64,000 nt of DNA from Fragilariopsis cylindrus CCMP1102 (taxonomy: Eukaryota > Bacillariophyta > Bacillariophyceae > Bacillariales > Bacillariaceae), in contig FMBT01000291.1 of the NCBI GenBank assembly GCA_900095095.1, positions 1-64,000 of the forward strand. The letters are read 5' to 3'. Positions within the stretch are counted from its first letter, which is position 1. The number at the start of each line of letters is the position of its first letter. This document shows, piece after piece, positions 1-10,813 of this stretch. The notes under the pieces were generated by a model that was not told where the DNA came from, made no database searches, and saw nothing but the letters and a program-made list of their open reading frames with translations. The translations under genes were made by a program, and so were the position numbers.

Positions 1-815
1 TGAAAGAGCAACATTCTTAGTGATTTCACAGGCTCAGGGAACTACTGCCGAGGATGATCTACTCGAGGATGGACAACAGCATGGTATGGGCCACAGCGGA
101 ACGATGACAACCCCACCATCTTCTCTATCAGATCATGGTGCAGCCGGTACCGGTGACCCGCATATTATGACATTGAGTCCATCTCGTACCAGTATGGGTG
201 GTGGAATGGGAGAAGACACCGGTAGTGAAATGGTCGCAAATTCTATGGATGCTGCAAGTTCTGCTGGTGGGATGGCCAGTGCGAATCTTAGCAGCCATCC
301 TCCAAGTGAAATTCCTGCCGATATGGATTCAGCGGCCATTACACCCATGCCCTCTTCCTCTCACGACATTACACATCGTCATCAATCCAGAACACCTCAC
401 TTTGATGCACATCGGTTTGAAAAGATATCTAATATTATCAAACAATTTAAATTAAGTTGTGGCAAGGCACAATCTCAATTCCATGGAATGGAGGTTCAAA
501 ATTCACGATTTACAGCCTACATAGATCAATTTACTGTCAATACATATATTATGGTAAGTTCCGAAGAAGAAGGAAAAAAAGAATCTGATGATATTCGAAT
601 CTTTGCTTAGTGTCTTTCTTGTTTGTCTTCCGATCTTCCACCGAATTGAACGGAGATGTATTTTACAGTCTTACTTACAATTATTATTATTATTATTATT
701 ATTATTTATATTACTAAAGGTTATTGTAAGCAACCCAAGTGTCCACACGGCTGCAACAGTATGGAACATACAGAACGCAAGAAACGATTTCGAGCGTTTC
801 ATTCCACGAGTCTAG
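1..815 (+). CDS. RagA/Gtr1-type Rag GTPase, C-terminal part
   Basis: Partial gene, cut by the left window edge. Two exons are visible: 1-553 and 720-815, with a phase-0 GT-AG intron at 554-719. The first residues read ERATFLVIS, and after a long insertion the protein resumes with [16 protein letters not shown] and later [16 protein letters not shown]. Exon 2 starts [20 protein letters not shown]. These blocks match the C-terminal roadblock-like half of RagA/Gtr1, the small GTPase that signals amino-acid status to TORC1 at the lysosome or vacuole. The G domain lies outside the window. Between ERATFLVIS and RFEKIS there are about 128 residues rich in Gly, Met, Ser and Thr, where human RagA has about ten. 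Family assignment is firm; the insertion could in principle hide an unspliced intron, but no GT-AG pair of normal quality was obvious to me. Confidence 0.85.
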
Positions 816-1217
816 TGTTAAATTCTGACACGATCAATGAATGGATTCACAATACAATATCACTCGGATGGAGAAGTCGTCGTTAATATAAATTAATTGA
901 GTATGTGTGTGTGTGTGTGTGTGTGTATACAATGATGATGATTTACAATAGCATAAAAATGATCTCATCGATCGTTAAATTTTAGAATGCTTCTAATTTT
1001 TTCTATATACTATATTTGAACGATATCCTATATTGTGCATATCTTCCTAGTCGGCCATCCATTTATTTGTCTTCCTGATTAAATTAATTGAAGGTATTCT
1101 TAAATTAAAGAATCCTTCGCCTAAAACAGTTTATATCAGAATTTATATTCTAAAAAAAATAAGGAGTGTTATGTTATTTTATGTTTTTATTGTGAATAGC
1201 GGTATTACAGTTACTAG
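816..1217. other. Intergenic, convergent gene ends
   Basis: This stretch lies between two converging genes. It is AT-rich and holds a (GT)n microsatellite at about 903-926. I see no gene in it. Confidence 0.6.
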
Positions 1218-1634
1218 CTAGTATTTGTCCCAGTTGAGTGGTGACTTTGTTACCAATCCTTGACGGGCGGGGGTTCGTGTATTAATAATTGTTGATCGTA
1301 TTGGTTGTAATGGAGCTAGACCGTATTTCTTAACCTCACGATCATTTTCACGATATCCTAACATACGTGATCGTACCGTTTGCATGGTATGGAACATAGC
1401 GAAGGTAAAACCAGCTGATGCACACATAACAGCAGTCGGTCCACGTACCGGTTTCCCTAACAAGAACCCGTATGCGTATGTTCCTGCCATAGCACTTGAA
1501 ATAAATAAGTAATCACTTGTTCTCATCCCTTTCACAACATCATCAACATTTGGATCTGCTTTAATGATGGGATATTTAGGATCCAAATACTTTGCTTCAA
1601 AGTATTGAATTTTTTGTTCTGCTTCTTCGGCCAT
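1218..1634 (-). CDS. Mitochondrial complex I 21-kDa-type subunit
   Basis: A 138-residue protein resembling the fungal 21-kDa / plant 20.9-kDa accessory subunit of NADH:ubiquinone oxidoreductase (PF10785 family). The N-terminal part has the family's YPIIKADPNVDDVVKG and SDYLF region. The middle, about residues 43-85, has one or two hydrophobic segments with GKPVRGPTAVMCASAG, followed by MQTVRSRMLGYRENDREV and KKYG, the most conserved part. The length is normal for protist members. There is no clear cleavable presequence, as is usual for this subunit. The start is the only ATG ahead of the conserved region and is followed downstream by a clean TAG. The role, a peripheral membrane-arm subunit of complex I in the inner mitochondrial membrane, is known from the family and is not shown here. 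Confidence 0.75.
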   Translation of the reverse strand: MAEEAEQKIQYFEAKYLDPKYPIIKADPNVDDVVKGMRTSDYLFISSAMAGTYAYGFLLGKPVRGPTAVMCASAGFTFAMFHTMQTVRSRMLGYRENDREVKKYGLAPLQPIRSTIINTRTPARQGLVTKSPLNWDKY

Positions 1635-2375
1635 TTTTGTTTTTGTTCTGTTTTGTTTTGGTTCTTATTTCTGATTTAATTTATTTCGGGAACACGGGTA
1701 TAAAAGGAGAAAACGTGAGACAATAATTAGGAAGGCAAAATAATTTTGGTTGCACTGTCAGTTTCCGAAATAAGACAAAAACATTATTTACGGATTTCAA
1801 GGAACAAACTTGAATAAATACAAATAATAAAACTCTCTGTTCGATTGATTGATTCATTTCGATCATTATCGCCCTTCACAGCGTCATAAATCCCCTATCA
1901 TACTTACTGTAATTTGGATTTAAAAGGATGATGATACGCAACAGCAACAGTGACAGCAACAGCGATGGCGATAGCTTTGTACTTGGCACAGTCTACGATA
2001 TTTGAATATGAGTTTCTTTCGTTTATTGAATGTTGCACTGTACTAGCTACACTGTTATATTACTCCACTACTTTACGATGCCAATGTTATTGCTGTTATT
2101 GGAGAACAACAAGTATCGTAAAGCAGTATCGTATGAAGTGTGTCCTACATACCATAAGTACTAACCTACAACAACAAAATATTTTTTGCCGTCGTCTGTC
2201 CTACGTAACTTTACTACGTGCGATCTACTATTAAGATCATCGTCCTTACACAACCATAAAAATGGTGTTGTCGAAGTCATTTAAGATTGACGACGACACA
2301 AAAAGCAAAGTGAGAAGAAAAACTATATATATTTAAATATAGTATCAAGAGAACTTAATAGTCAGCTATAACAAC
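1635..2375. other. Intergenic between divergent genes
   Basis: This is the shared upstream region of the complex I subunit gene (leftward) and the RRM gene (rightward). A 94-codon open frame at 1950-2234 has no recognisable protein character and was not called. I see no RNA gene. Confidence 0.5.
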
Positions 2376-3880
2376 ATGGTAAAGCGTACTTCACATCATA
2401 CACCGTCGTTTGATGACGGTGGAGGTCAAGGAGGTGGTGGAGAAGCAATAAACGTCGTAAACCATCTCCTGCTGATGGTAATAACAGTGGTGGTGGTGAC
2501 ACTGCATGTAATGTATTCGTTGGAAATTTAAAATATGGAACGACGTGGTGGGCACTAAAAGATCATATGCGTCAGGCAGGTAATGTTGATTCAGCAAATA
2601 TCTTAGAATCCAATGATGGTCGTAGTAAAGGTTGTGCAGTTGTAAAGTATCAACATCCGAAAGAAGCTCAACGAGCTATTCGTGAATTAAATGAAAGTTT
2701 ATTGGACGATCGTAAAATTTTCGTACAACCCGATACCAGCTCTCGTGACTCCTCCTCTAATAGCAACAACAATGGTGGTGGTAGTCGTGGTAGTGGTGAT
2801 GTAAGTAGACACGAAAACAATAACACATCATCATCGGGCGGTTCGAATGGTATATACGTTGGAAATTTGCCATACGAATGTTCATGGCAAGCATTAAAGG
2901 ATTTCTTTCGATCATGTGGTCAGATTGATCGAGCAGATGTTATCGAAGATCCGGTCACTAAACGAAAAAAGGGATGGGGTGTCGTTTTCTTTTCTAATGA
3001 TCGATCGGTTGAAACAGCGATTCGTAAATTTCATGGAGCAGACTTTCAGGGTAGAACGTTGGAAGTACGACGTGACAAGAAGTCGTCACAACAACAACAA
3101 CAACCTCGTGGTGGTAACGATGACAATGATAATGATGAATTCAAGTTACATGTTGGAAATTTGGACTACGATTGTTCGTGGCAGGACTTGAAAGATCTTG
3201 TTCAGAATCGGTGTGGACAGGTCGAACACGCAGATATTCCTAAGCGAGGATGGGGAGTCGTTACATTTGCCACCCATCGTGATGGAGCTGCAGCGATTTC
3301 TCGATTGGATGGAAGCGTCTTCCAAAACCGTCCGTTAGAAGTTCGTTGGTATCGGCCCGCTCGAAAGACTGGGGGTAAGGATCAACACGACGACGAATAT
3401 CGTGATAATCGTAATCCTTCATCATCGTCATCGTCATCTCTCTATGTTGGGAATCTATCCTATGATTGTACCTGGCAGGACCTGAAGGACGCTTTCAAAC
3501 GATACGGTCACGTAAGCCATGCGGAAGTATGTGAAACGGCTGGTGGTAAATCCACTGGATTTGGTATCGTCCTTTTTTCTGATGGAAAATCTGCAACAAA
3601 AGCCATGGATTCCATGGATGGTGTTGAGTTTCAAGGAAGGCAATTATCCGTTCGATGGGATCGTAGTCCTGATAAGTTACAATCCTCTGAAAGGGGTGGT
3701 GGCAGCAAACGGGACCAGCGCGATAATAACTCGCGTGAGAAGAAAGACAACCACCGTGGGCGTCAACAAAAAAACAAAAGTGTATCATCATCAAATACTA
3801 CAAATAATCGTGATGATGACAAGATCGATGATGAAGAGATGGGAGATCCATTGGATAATGCCTTGTCATGTCCAAGGTAA
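2376..3880 (+). CDS. Four-RRM RNA-binding protein
   Basis: An RNA-binding protein with four RNA recognition motifs separated by Gly/Ser/Asn-rich linkers and ending in a basic then acidic tail. RRM1 begins near 2514 (NVFVGNLKYGTTWWALKD), RRM2 near 2850 (IYVGNLPYECSWQALKD), RRM3 near 3147 (LHVGNLDYDCSWQDLKD) and RRM4 near 3441 (LYVGNLSYDCTWQDLKD). RNP2 (VGNL) is present in all four. RNP1-like strands (KGWGVVFF, RGWGVVTF, TGFGIVLF) are clear in RRM2-4. The architecture resembles Gbp2/hnRNP-M-type shuttling or telomere/mRNA-binding proteins, but the exact orthologue is unclear. The only upstream ATG, at 2376, opens a Gly-rich N-terminus in a different frame from RRM1. A one-base frame break near 2435-2450, before RRM1, is needed to connect them. 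In the RRM frame itself two TGA codons lie upstream. Confidence 0.8.
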
Positions 3881-4842
3881 ATTTATATTCTAAGTGATTG
3901 CTATACTTATATTTGTTAAGTTGTTGTTTCTATATGTGAGGGACACTTTTTAATCCCGACCTTTTTCCACGAACGAAAGAAAAGAACGAGCAAGCAAAAA
4001 ACAACAACAGTGGATTAGATCGGTTTTAGGAGGAAGATCAGAAAAGAATAAATGTTGATAAACCACTACTCGTGTAATTCCTAATTTAAAAAAGAAAAAT
4101 ACGTATGAGTACTTTTAAGAGATGCAAGACTGCAATGAGTAGTCGTAGACAACTTCTAAATAACTATCAATAGGATAGGACCAGAACTCAATAGGATAGG
4201 ACCCAGAACTATGGTTACCTTTTTTATGCTATCTAGCTAGTGTGTAGATGTAATGGGTTGCAGGGGTAATAATACTTACTAGTAGTAGTTCTTTTTCCAG
4301 TACGACTAGACCTCCTACATTGGGTTGGATGTTTGACTGTAGTTTTTGCTACTTGGTTTCTACACTACTTGTTGATGGAACCTTCGTCTATGACTACCAC
4401 AAACATACAAAATCTCTATATCAACATCATTATTAATTGCCGCTTCTCATCAAATTTTACAAACTTGAAGAATCATAATATATATTAGAAACAAAATACT
4501 TCAAAGTATTGTAGCTTACTAGCCTACATAGATGGTATTGTTATACAATTTAGCGTATTAATGCTTTGTCTTCAAATTAACTATTTTTCATTAATTATTA
4601 ATTACTTTCTACTGTTGGTCGGTTATTTCACAAGTACGTAATTGACAAAGACAAATCTTACGGAAGCCTCACAGACAAAAATCAACTCCGTGTTTGATGA
4701 ATAGATTGATAGCATTGTCTTTTTTTCTTATTTTAAAAAATAACCAGATATACTGTTGTTAAGCATTGAATTCATGCATTGCAAATGCAAAGTAATTGAT
4801 TCTTCCTCTTTAATTTTTGATTTCCCTTGTTATTGTTCATAT
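3881..4842. other. Intergenic with a short tandem repeat
   Basis: AT-rich DNA between converging genes. A 21-22-base unit containing CAATAGGATAGGACC is repeated twice at 4168-4210. No gene or RNA was recognised. Confidence 0.5.
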
Positions 4843-5714
4843 TTATTTCAGTTTAGGTTCGGGGTTGTTTCGCAGTTTTTTTTGTGATTGCTTGGTTTGC
4901 GATTGCGATGCATCCATAGCAATGAATTGATCATCTACTAATATTCCACATTTATGATGCGCACAGTTTTCACCACAATGGAATAAGCAACGGTATTCAG
5001 GCTTTGAAATATTACCTTCAGAGAGATAAGGTCCGACGCAAAGAAGCGTCATTCGAAATATTTATTTTGGATACATCATAATCAAGGCGCGGTACATGAG
5101 GATCGGCAGGGTCAATAGCTAGTATCCTATTTTTAACTTCACAGAACATTTCCTCTATGGTTGGACGATTAGAATGAACGCCCGACATCGATTTTTTCAT
5201 GAGATCAAACATAGCATCAGTAGGAACCGTTTGAAAGTCGCACTTTTCTTTTGCCCTATTTCCAAGCATATGACCCTTCACACGAGCTTTGATGGTTACC
5301 ACCGTATATATCAACTAAGATGCTACCTAAGGCAAATATATCACTTTTAAAATGTATGATATAAAGTGGACCGTCCCTGATTTGTTCTGGAGGTGCGTAT
5401 TCATCGGTTCCAGTAGGTATCGGCGAACCAACGAACGTTTGATGAGGGTCAAGCCGACGACATTCTCCGAAGTCAATAATTTTGATAGTAGAATAGTCGA
5501 CTCCATATACCATTATATTATCTGGTTTTAGATCACCGTGTATTAACCTGTTTTTGTGAAGAACCATTACTGCGATCAATATCTCCAAAAATCTATAAAG
5601 CATTTGTTTTTCAGCGTAATCGTCGTGTAGTATATATTCAGTGAACGTTTGACCGCTCACTGTTTCAAGCTCAATAAATAAAAGTCCTTTGTATGGATCA
5701 GAAGTTTTATTATC

Positions 5715-5759
<45 letters not shown>

Positions 5760-6238
5760 TGAAGATGATGACAATGACAATGACGATGATGACAATGACG
5801 ATGACAATGACGATGATGAGGACGATGATGGCGATGATGAAGAAGAGGCACCTTTTTGGTCACCAAAGTTCGCGGTAACGATTCGGTGTGCATTCAATTG
5901 CACAAAGCGAACGTTTCCATTAACTATAACATGGTTCTCAACCCTCTCTCATCACACTTGCTTTCCTTTCATCCATCGATGTTTCATCAATTGCTCCAAA
6001 TGGTATAATTTTCAATTCAATACAGCAGATGTCGTTGCTGTGGTTGTAATTTCATAAAACGCGAATTTCCTTCTACCTCGTAGATATTATTTCCTAACAA
6101 GCGAAGGCAATTATCCCATTTTTGAGGATTCACTATTTGGGGGGGGGATATTCCCATTATTACGCATATAATAACGGATGCATCGGTGGATAATTTCTTG
6201 TATATTGGAGCCTGGAAACAACGGCAGCATTGTGACAT
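4843..6238 (-). pseudogene. Protein kinase gene, frame-broken
   Basis: Protein kinase-like sequence on the minus strand spread over several frames. The catalytic loop reads LIHGDLKPDNIMV (Gly replaces the usual Arg of HRD), followed by KIIDFGECRR (DFG) and GTDEYAPPEQI (APE-like), then FALGSILVDIYGG. The C-lobe continues in another frame with LMKKSMSGVHSNRPTIEEM, the last kinase helix with its conserved Arg. Upstream, KIIPFGAIDETSMDERKASV looks like the beta-3 strand and helix C in yet another frame. I count at least three or four frame changes, near 6030, 5955, 5270 and 5045. A (GAY)n run at about 5717-5835 encodes a poly-Ser insertion inside the N-lobe. Normal-sized introns do not explain the breaks. 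It is either a decaying gene or a gene hit by several assembly indels. The kinase subfamily is not assignable. Confidence 0.6.
5717..5835. repeat. (GAY)n microsatellite inside the kinase
   Basis: A run of GAT/GAC codons on the plus strand, read as a Ser tract on the minus strand within the kinase N-lobe. It is a hypervariable trinucleotide repeat. Confidence 0.9.
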
Positions 6239-6711
6239 TTTCTCAAAGAATCATCGACTTCCATTTTTGCGAACGTGTCCTTCGATTCCTTCACCTAATT
6301 AATGATTTCAATTTCAATTTCAATTTCAATTTCAATTAAATCGTTGCTATCCGTAATCAAAAGCGTTTTGTGGCGATAACACGAAAACCCGAAAGGTAGT
6401 AAAACGATGATCATTTTTACGAAACACGAAAACCATAAAAAGAAAACGACCGTTCGAAACGTCTCTCAATTTAAGTCGTGCGTGCATCATCTTTGTAATT
6501 TTTAGCTCCCTCCACCAGCTAGCTAGAGCAGAGTAGCTCTACCATGCAGTAGCAGCAGTTACAATACACAATAACCTTGCATTACAATATAGCTTTCTAT
6601 ATTCATTGATTCCGTTATAAACCAATAATATTCAGAACAAAAACAATTCATCTATCTAAGTCAGTCGATCCATCCTGTTCAATTCCAAGAATCCAACATC
6701 GCGTAAGCAAG
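6239..6711. other. Intergenic with TTTCAA hexamer repeat
   Basis: This is the divergent upstream region of the kinase remnant and the orphan gene. It contains about five copies of TTTCAA at 6305-6337. Nothing else was recognised. Confidence 0.6.
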
Positions 6712-7689
6712 ATGGAGACAGTTTTTTTAGATCTCGAATGTGCTGCCAATATTGACATCTATGAGTTTGATTTCTTACTGACAAAAAGGGAAAAGGAATT
6801 GACGAGACAACACAAACAGCAGGTTGTTGGAAATTCGGATGGTGATGATAAAATCAAATCCAGATGCTGCTACGTTCCGCCAGATTATGATGATTTTATG
6901 GTCCGGAAAGGTGCCGAAATGATACGGAACAAGCGCAGGAACATGAACATCCATCCTGCGTACGAGGTTTTCATGCAATGGCGAGAATACGAATTGATAC
7001 AAAAAAACATCCAACAGAAAGAAGACAAAGTCGCACAAAAGATAGACGGGGAAAATTTTAACAATAGTCAGTATTTAAATAAACGTGAAAGGAAATGCTT
7101 GTGGTTGTATGGCAATAGCCTGGTGCAGAGCAATTGGAATGGCACACACAACGAACGGGGATTTATAGAATTACTCAAACAAAATAATGATAAAAATGAT
7201 GATAAGAAAGTAGTGTGCTCTCCAATAATGAAGAAATTTCAGCTTCAATTTCAGACGGAAATGAAGGAATATAAAGAAAAAGCTAATGCGTTACGATTGA
7301 TGGAAAAGAAAATCGAAATTCGGGATGATGCGAAAAGTGCCTATAAATCAGAGGAAGATTTTATCGACGATCATTTGGACACTTTATATCGATCCGTGCA
7401 TTATAATCCGGTAAATTACGGTCACGTGGATTGGAGTTTGTTGCATCATGCATGTGAAGTGGAACGAAAATATAACAAATACAATGGTATAGTTCTGTAT
7501 TCAAGCTATTATTGTTATGTGAAGAATAATGGCCGACGTCTCTTTCCGGATTATGCTAAAATGAATGAGGACGAGGAAAAAGATATTGCAGATTGGTATA
7601 GGTACTGTATTGAGTATACCCCTTGGTCCTATACCGAGATGTTCAAATCTACCCTGATAATCAATCATGTGAATTTACCAATACCTTAA
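6712..7689 (+). CDS. Orphan hypothetical protein, 325 aa
   Basis: An uninterrupted frame of 325 residues with no family I recognise. It is rich in Lys, Glu, Asp, Tyr and Trp, without a signal peptide or membrane segment. Residues 65-110 (YVPPDYDDFMVRKGAEMIR and the following basic helix) and the C-terminal third (VDWSLLHHACEVERKYNKYN, DWYRYCIEYTPWSYTEMF) look globular and are rich in aromatic residues. The middle is a charged, probably coiled-coil region (MKEYKEKANALRLMEKKIE). The start ATG follows a spliceless AT-rich leader. The frame lacks the low-complexity runs of its neighbours except short Asn/Asp stretches. It may be lineage-specific. No function can be proposed. Confidence 0.65.
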   Translation: METVFLDLECAANIDIYEFDFLLTKREKELTRQHKQQVVGNSDGDDKIKSRCCYVPPDYDDFMVRKGAEMIRNKRRNMNIHPAYEVFMQWREYELIQKNIQQKEDKVAQKIDGENFNNSQYLNKRERKCLWLYGNSLVQSNWNGTHNERGFIELLKQNNDKNDDKKVVCSPIMKKFQLQFQTEMKEYKEKANALRLMEKKIEIRDDAKSAYKSEEDFIDDHLDTLYRSVHYNPVNYGHVDWSLLHHACEVERKYNKYNGIVLYSSYYCYVKNNGRRLFPDYAKMNEDEEKDIADWYRYCIEYTPWSYTEMFKSTLIINHVNLPIP

Positions 7690-8238
7690 AATAAAATAAA
7701 AAGACACGCTTCATCTTCTAAAACTGAAATATGAACAATAAGAAAAAATAATAATAACAACATATTTTGAAGGCTACACTGTATGATTAATTTATAATGA
7801 TCAATCATATATTAAATTTATTATTATCTTTCTTTGTATACACATTAGTATCATATAGTGATACTACTTATACTTCTCGTCATAATAGTACTTTGAACAA
7901 GTAGCCACTTGCTTGATCCCACTTGTGGCACAAAGATCCGCAAAGGAACAGATCTTTACTGCAACCTTCTACCTTTAATTCCAGTGAGCAATGATGAAAG
8001 TGATAACAATCCCATCACCAACTGTCGTGATTTATGTTGTGATTAATGGGTACGATATATTTCCCTGAAACCTGGTATGTAGCTAAAATTGGAGGTGATC
8101 GTAATAACAGGGGAAGAATGGATAGTAGACTTGGTATAGACGAGTAATCTTTTGCGTAATTATGCTGATAAATAAAAAATTAAAATCATTTATATCTTTA
8201 GTATCGATTAGACTAGCCTAGAGGATACGGAATGCAAA
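7690..8238. other. Intergenic, convergent gene ends
   Basis: AT-rich DNA between converging genes. No gene or RNA was recognised. Confidence 0.5.
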
Positions 8239-9309
8239 TCAAGATGAATTCCATTTCGATGCTAGAATCCTAACAAGAGCAGTGACTGCAGCAACAAATG
8301 CAAGTGTTATACCAAACAAAGACACCGATCTAAAGATACCTGCAAGGACAAACCCCGTGATTGCGATTCCAAGCGCATTACCGTTAGTCAACAAAATCTT
8401 CCCACCAAAGAAAGGCCCTCCAATTCGTAGTAATGGAGCAGACAACGCCCAACCTAACTCGAAACCAGTATATGGATCTGGAACCCACAATGGTAGTACT
8501 TTCTTCCAAGTGTTTGCCAAACCCCCAATTGTTGTATCAGAATGAGTCTGCCATGCTATGAGGGGATGAAGTGCTACAATATCTAAGTCAGGTAAACCCC
8601 ATGCAACAACGTCAACGTGATATGATGCCCGGAGACAAGCATCGATTAACTTCGATGCTCCTCGTGGTGAAATTATATATGCATGGCAACCTAATGGACA
8701 TAACGGGACGTGTACGAAAGGCACTGATTCATCTGTTGTGCATTGATTATTGTCCAAATCAGCTAATTTAATTATCGATCTCCATTTTTTCATCCCCCCA
8801 ACTAAAGCGGGAATAATATTAAAACCATATTTCCTATCTGGGTGCACACATCCAAGTGCACCAACTAGAAGCACATCCCATTTCTCAACTAGGTCAGCCT
8901 TATTGCATCGGTTCATCGCTGACGTAACAATTTTGCGAAAATTTGGAGCCAAAACCACATCGTCCTCAAAAACTAGAAGCGGCTTCCCAGATTGAACACA
9001 TTGTTCCCAACACCGACGATGAGAAAGGAAGCAACCAATCATACCTGGTGTCATAAACCATCTTGCTAAAGCAGTGGCATTAGCAGATAATTCAGGTTGT
9101 GTCATATTCGCGCCATACGTTGCCTCCGTCCAGGAAAACTGGATATCTTGGGAAGATAATTCGTTGATAATATGTTCTCGACGAGAAGCATCACGAGGCA
9201 AGTTGATGACAGTGGTACGAGGGAATGTATGCGCTGCGTTTGCTTCCACAAATATTATTAAAAGGAAGAAGAACAAATACACGAGGATACTATTTGTTGA
9301 TGCCATCAT
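8239..9309 (-). CDS. Glycosyltransferase family 25 protein
   Basis: A 356-residue protein of glycosyltransferase family 25, which includes bacterial LPS glycosyltransferases and the collagen galactosyltransferases. It begins with a hydrophobic signal or anchor (residues about 6-25, LVYLFFFLLIIFVEANA). The family start block follows: TVINLPRDASRREHIINEL, then GMIGCFLSHRRCWEQCVQSG and LLVFEDDVVLAPNF. The EDD is the DxD-like metal and sugar-nucleotide site. The C-terminal 80 residues hold one or two further membrane segments (AITGFVLAGIF, LFGITLAFVAAVTALV), unusual for soluble GT25 enzymes and suggesting retention in ER or Golgi membranes. The acceptor is unknown. A single exon covers the whole frame. 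Family call firm; specificity unknown. Confidence 0.85.
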   Translation of the reverse strand: MMASTNSILVYLFFFLLIIFVEANAAHTFPRTTVINLPRDASRREHIINELSSQDIQFSWTEATYGANMTQPELSANATALARWFMTPGMIGCFLSHRRCWEQCVQSGKPLLVFEDDVVLAPNFRKIVTSAMNRCNKADLVEKWDVLLVGALGCVHPDRKYGFNIIPALVGGMKKWRSIIKLADLDNNQCTTDESVPFVHVPLCPLGCHAYIISPRGASKLIDACLRASYHVDVVAWGLPDLDIVALHPLIAWQTHSDTTIGGLANTWKKVLPLWVPDPYTGFELGWALSAPLLRIGGPFFGGKILLTNGNALGIAITGFVLAGIFRSVSLFGITLAFVAAVTALVRILASKWNSS

Positions 9310-9601
9310 GGTTATTGCTATTAGTACATGTAGTAAATTAGCAGCTGATACTTTATTATTTGCTGATGTGACATGAAAAAAGATCCATTTTAACGCGCGT
9401 AGCTCTATCGTGCAAAAGCGACACGATCTTTCGTCAAAATTTCTCTAATATAGAAATCGGTGCTATCATCAATTCTACACAGACAAAAGAAGCATATAGT
9501 GTATGGAATAAAATGTACTAAGGACACAAATAAGGAGAAAGAAGATTTTTTCATTGTTTTCTTTTGAATTTTATATTATAAGATCTTTCCACTACGGGAT
9601 A

Positions 9602-9961
9602 TTATCCAAATCCTTTCCCTCCTCCTCCAGTTGATGATGATGATAATGTTGTTGTTGTTTTTATTTCAGATACTACGTCGTCGTCGTCGTCGTGTAATGC
9701 TACTCCAAACAATGGTTGCTCACTCCAATATTCTGGTCCGTATGTTACAAATATTTCATCTCCTGCTTTAATAGATTTCGTTGCAATTGTTACCATATGA
9801 CAATCCTGACATGCTTGATGCATTGCATTCGATATATCATTCGATTCTATGACGTACATCGCTAATTCACTTTCACACAAGGGTGGAGAAATTACACCAT
9901 CATTAGCAAAATGTCCAAGATACGATGCAGATGCGAATGTGGATGATGAATCAAATGGATC

Positions 9962-9994
<33 letters not shown>

Positions 9995-10813
9995 ATCATT
10001 ATCATATAATTCGGGCAATGCAACAATCCCCCAATCTTCATGTATAGCTCTTAGCATATAATCGTGATTGATTTCTTCTTCTTCTGGGACATCAACACCA
10101 TCATCATCATCATCCGTCGTCGACGAGGTACTACTATGCTGTGATTTTGATTTTGATTGTGAATGTTGACGTTGTTGTGTCGTATGAGATCCCCACGTTA
10201 TACTACCGGTTGTTAAATCAACTAATGCATCACCTGGATAACATGTTAATAATGTACCTTTCGGATAATCATTACAAGCAAATAATCCACGTCCCGCGGA
10301 GGATATTTGTGACTTGGCAACATAAGTCCTATGGATATTTAAAGTTGAATTTGAAGAGGAACAGGAAGAGGAAGATTTGTTGTTGTTGTTGTTGTCGTCC
10401 AAACGACTTAATAATATTTCTTTTTGTCTTGCTACTTTTTGTTCTTTTTGTTGTGACGACGATGAATTTATTGTTGTGCTTGTTGTTGTATTATAGACGT
10501 CATTTATAATCGATAATTGAAGTAATAATTCCGAAAGTGTATCAAACGTATCACCATCACCGTCGTCATTGTCATCATTGTCAACGATATCAACATTATT
10601 ATGGATTTTTTTGCGCCGACGACGAACAGATAATACGATGGAACTGCATGTTCTTGATATTGTTGCTGTTGCTGATTTATGGTAATTATTATTCTGGATT
10701 AAAAACCCAATTGCTGTTCGTCGACTGTTGATAAAAAATAATAGAACAACAAGTATTCTTTTATTCAAGAATGGCGGTACAAATATCGATCGTTTTTTAA
10801 TCATCAGTAGCAT
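9602..10813 (-). CDS. SET-domain protein, probably plastid-targeted
   Basis: A 403-residue single-exon protein. The N-terminus has a basic then hydrophobic signal (residues about 18-36, RILVVLLFFINSRRTAIGF) ending in GF|LIQ, similar to the F-containing cleavage motif of diatom plastid precursors. Low-complexity Asp/Asn/Ser runs fill residues 60-150. The SET region begins at about residue 165 with SSAGRGLFACNDYPKGTLL and continues through YLGHFANDGV to the C-terminal IKAGDEIFVTYGPEYW, the AdoMet/Lys-pocket Tyr block. The fold implies an AdoMet-dependent protein lysine methyltransferase. The substrate is unknown, and I see no Rubisco-LSMT substrate-binding domain. It is paralogous in layout to the SET protein at 52457-53617. 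A (CT)n run lies just upstream of the start at 10818-10841. Confidence 0.75.

Noticed and set aside
1950-2234. A 94-codon frame as a small gene
   Set aside because: No conserved character, Leu/Tyr/Cys-rich composition as expected from random AT-rich sequence, and it lies in an upstream region.
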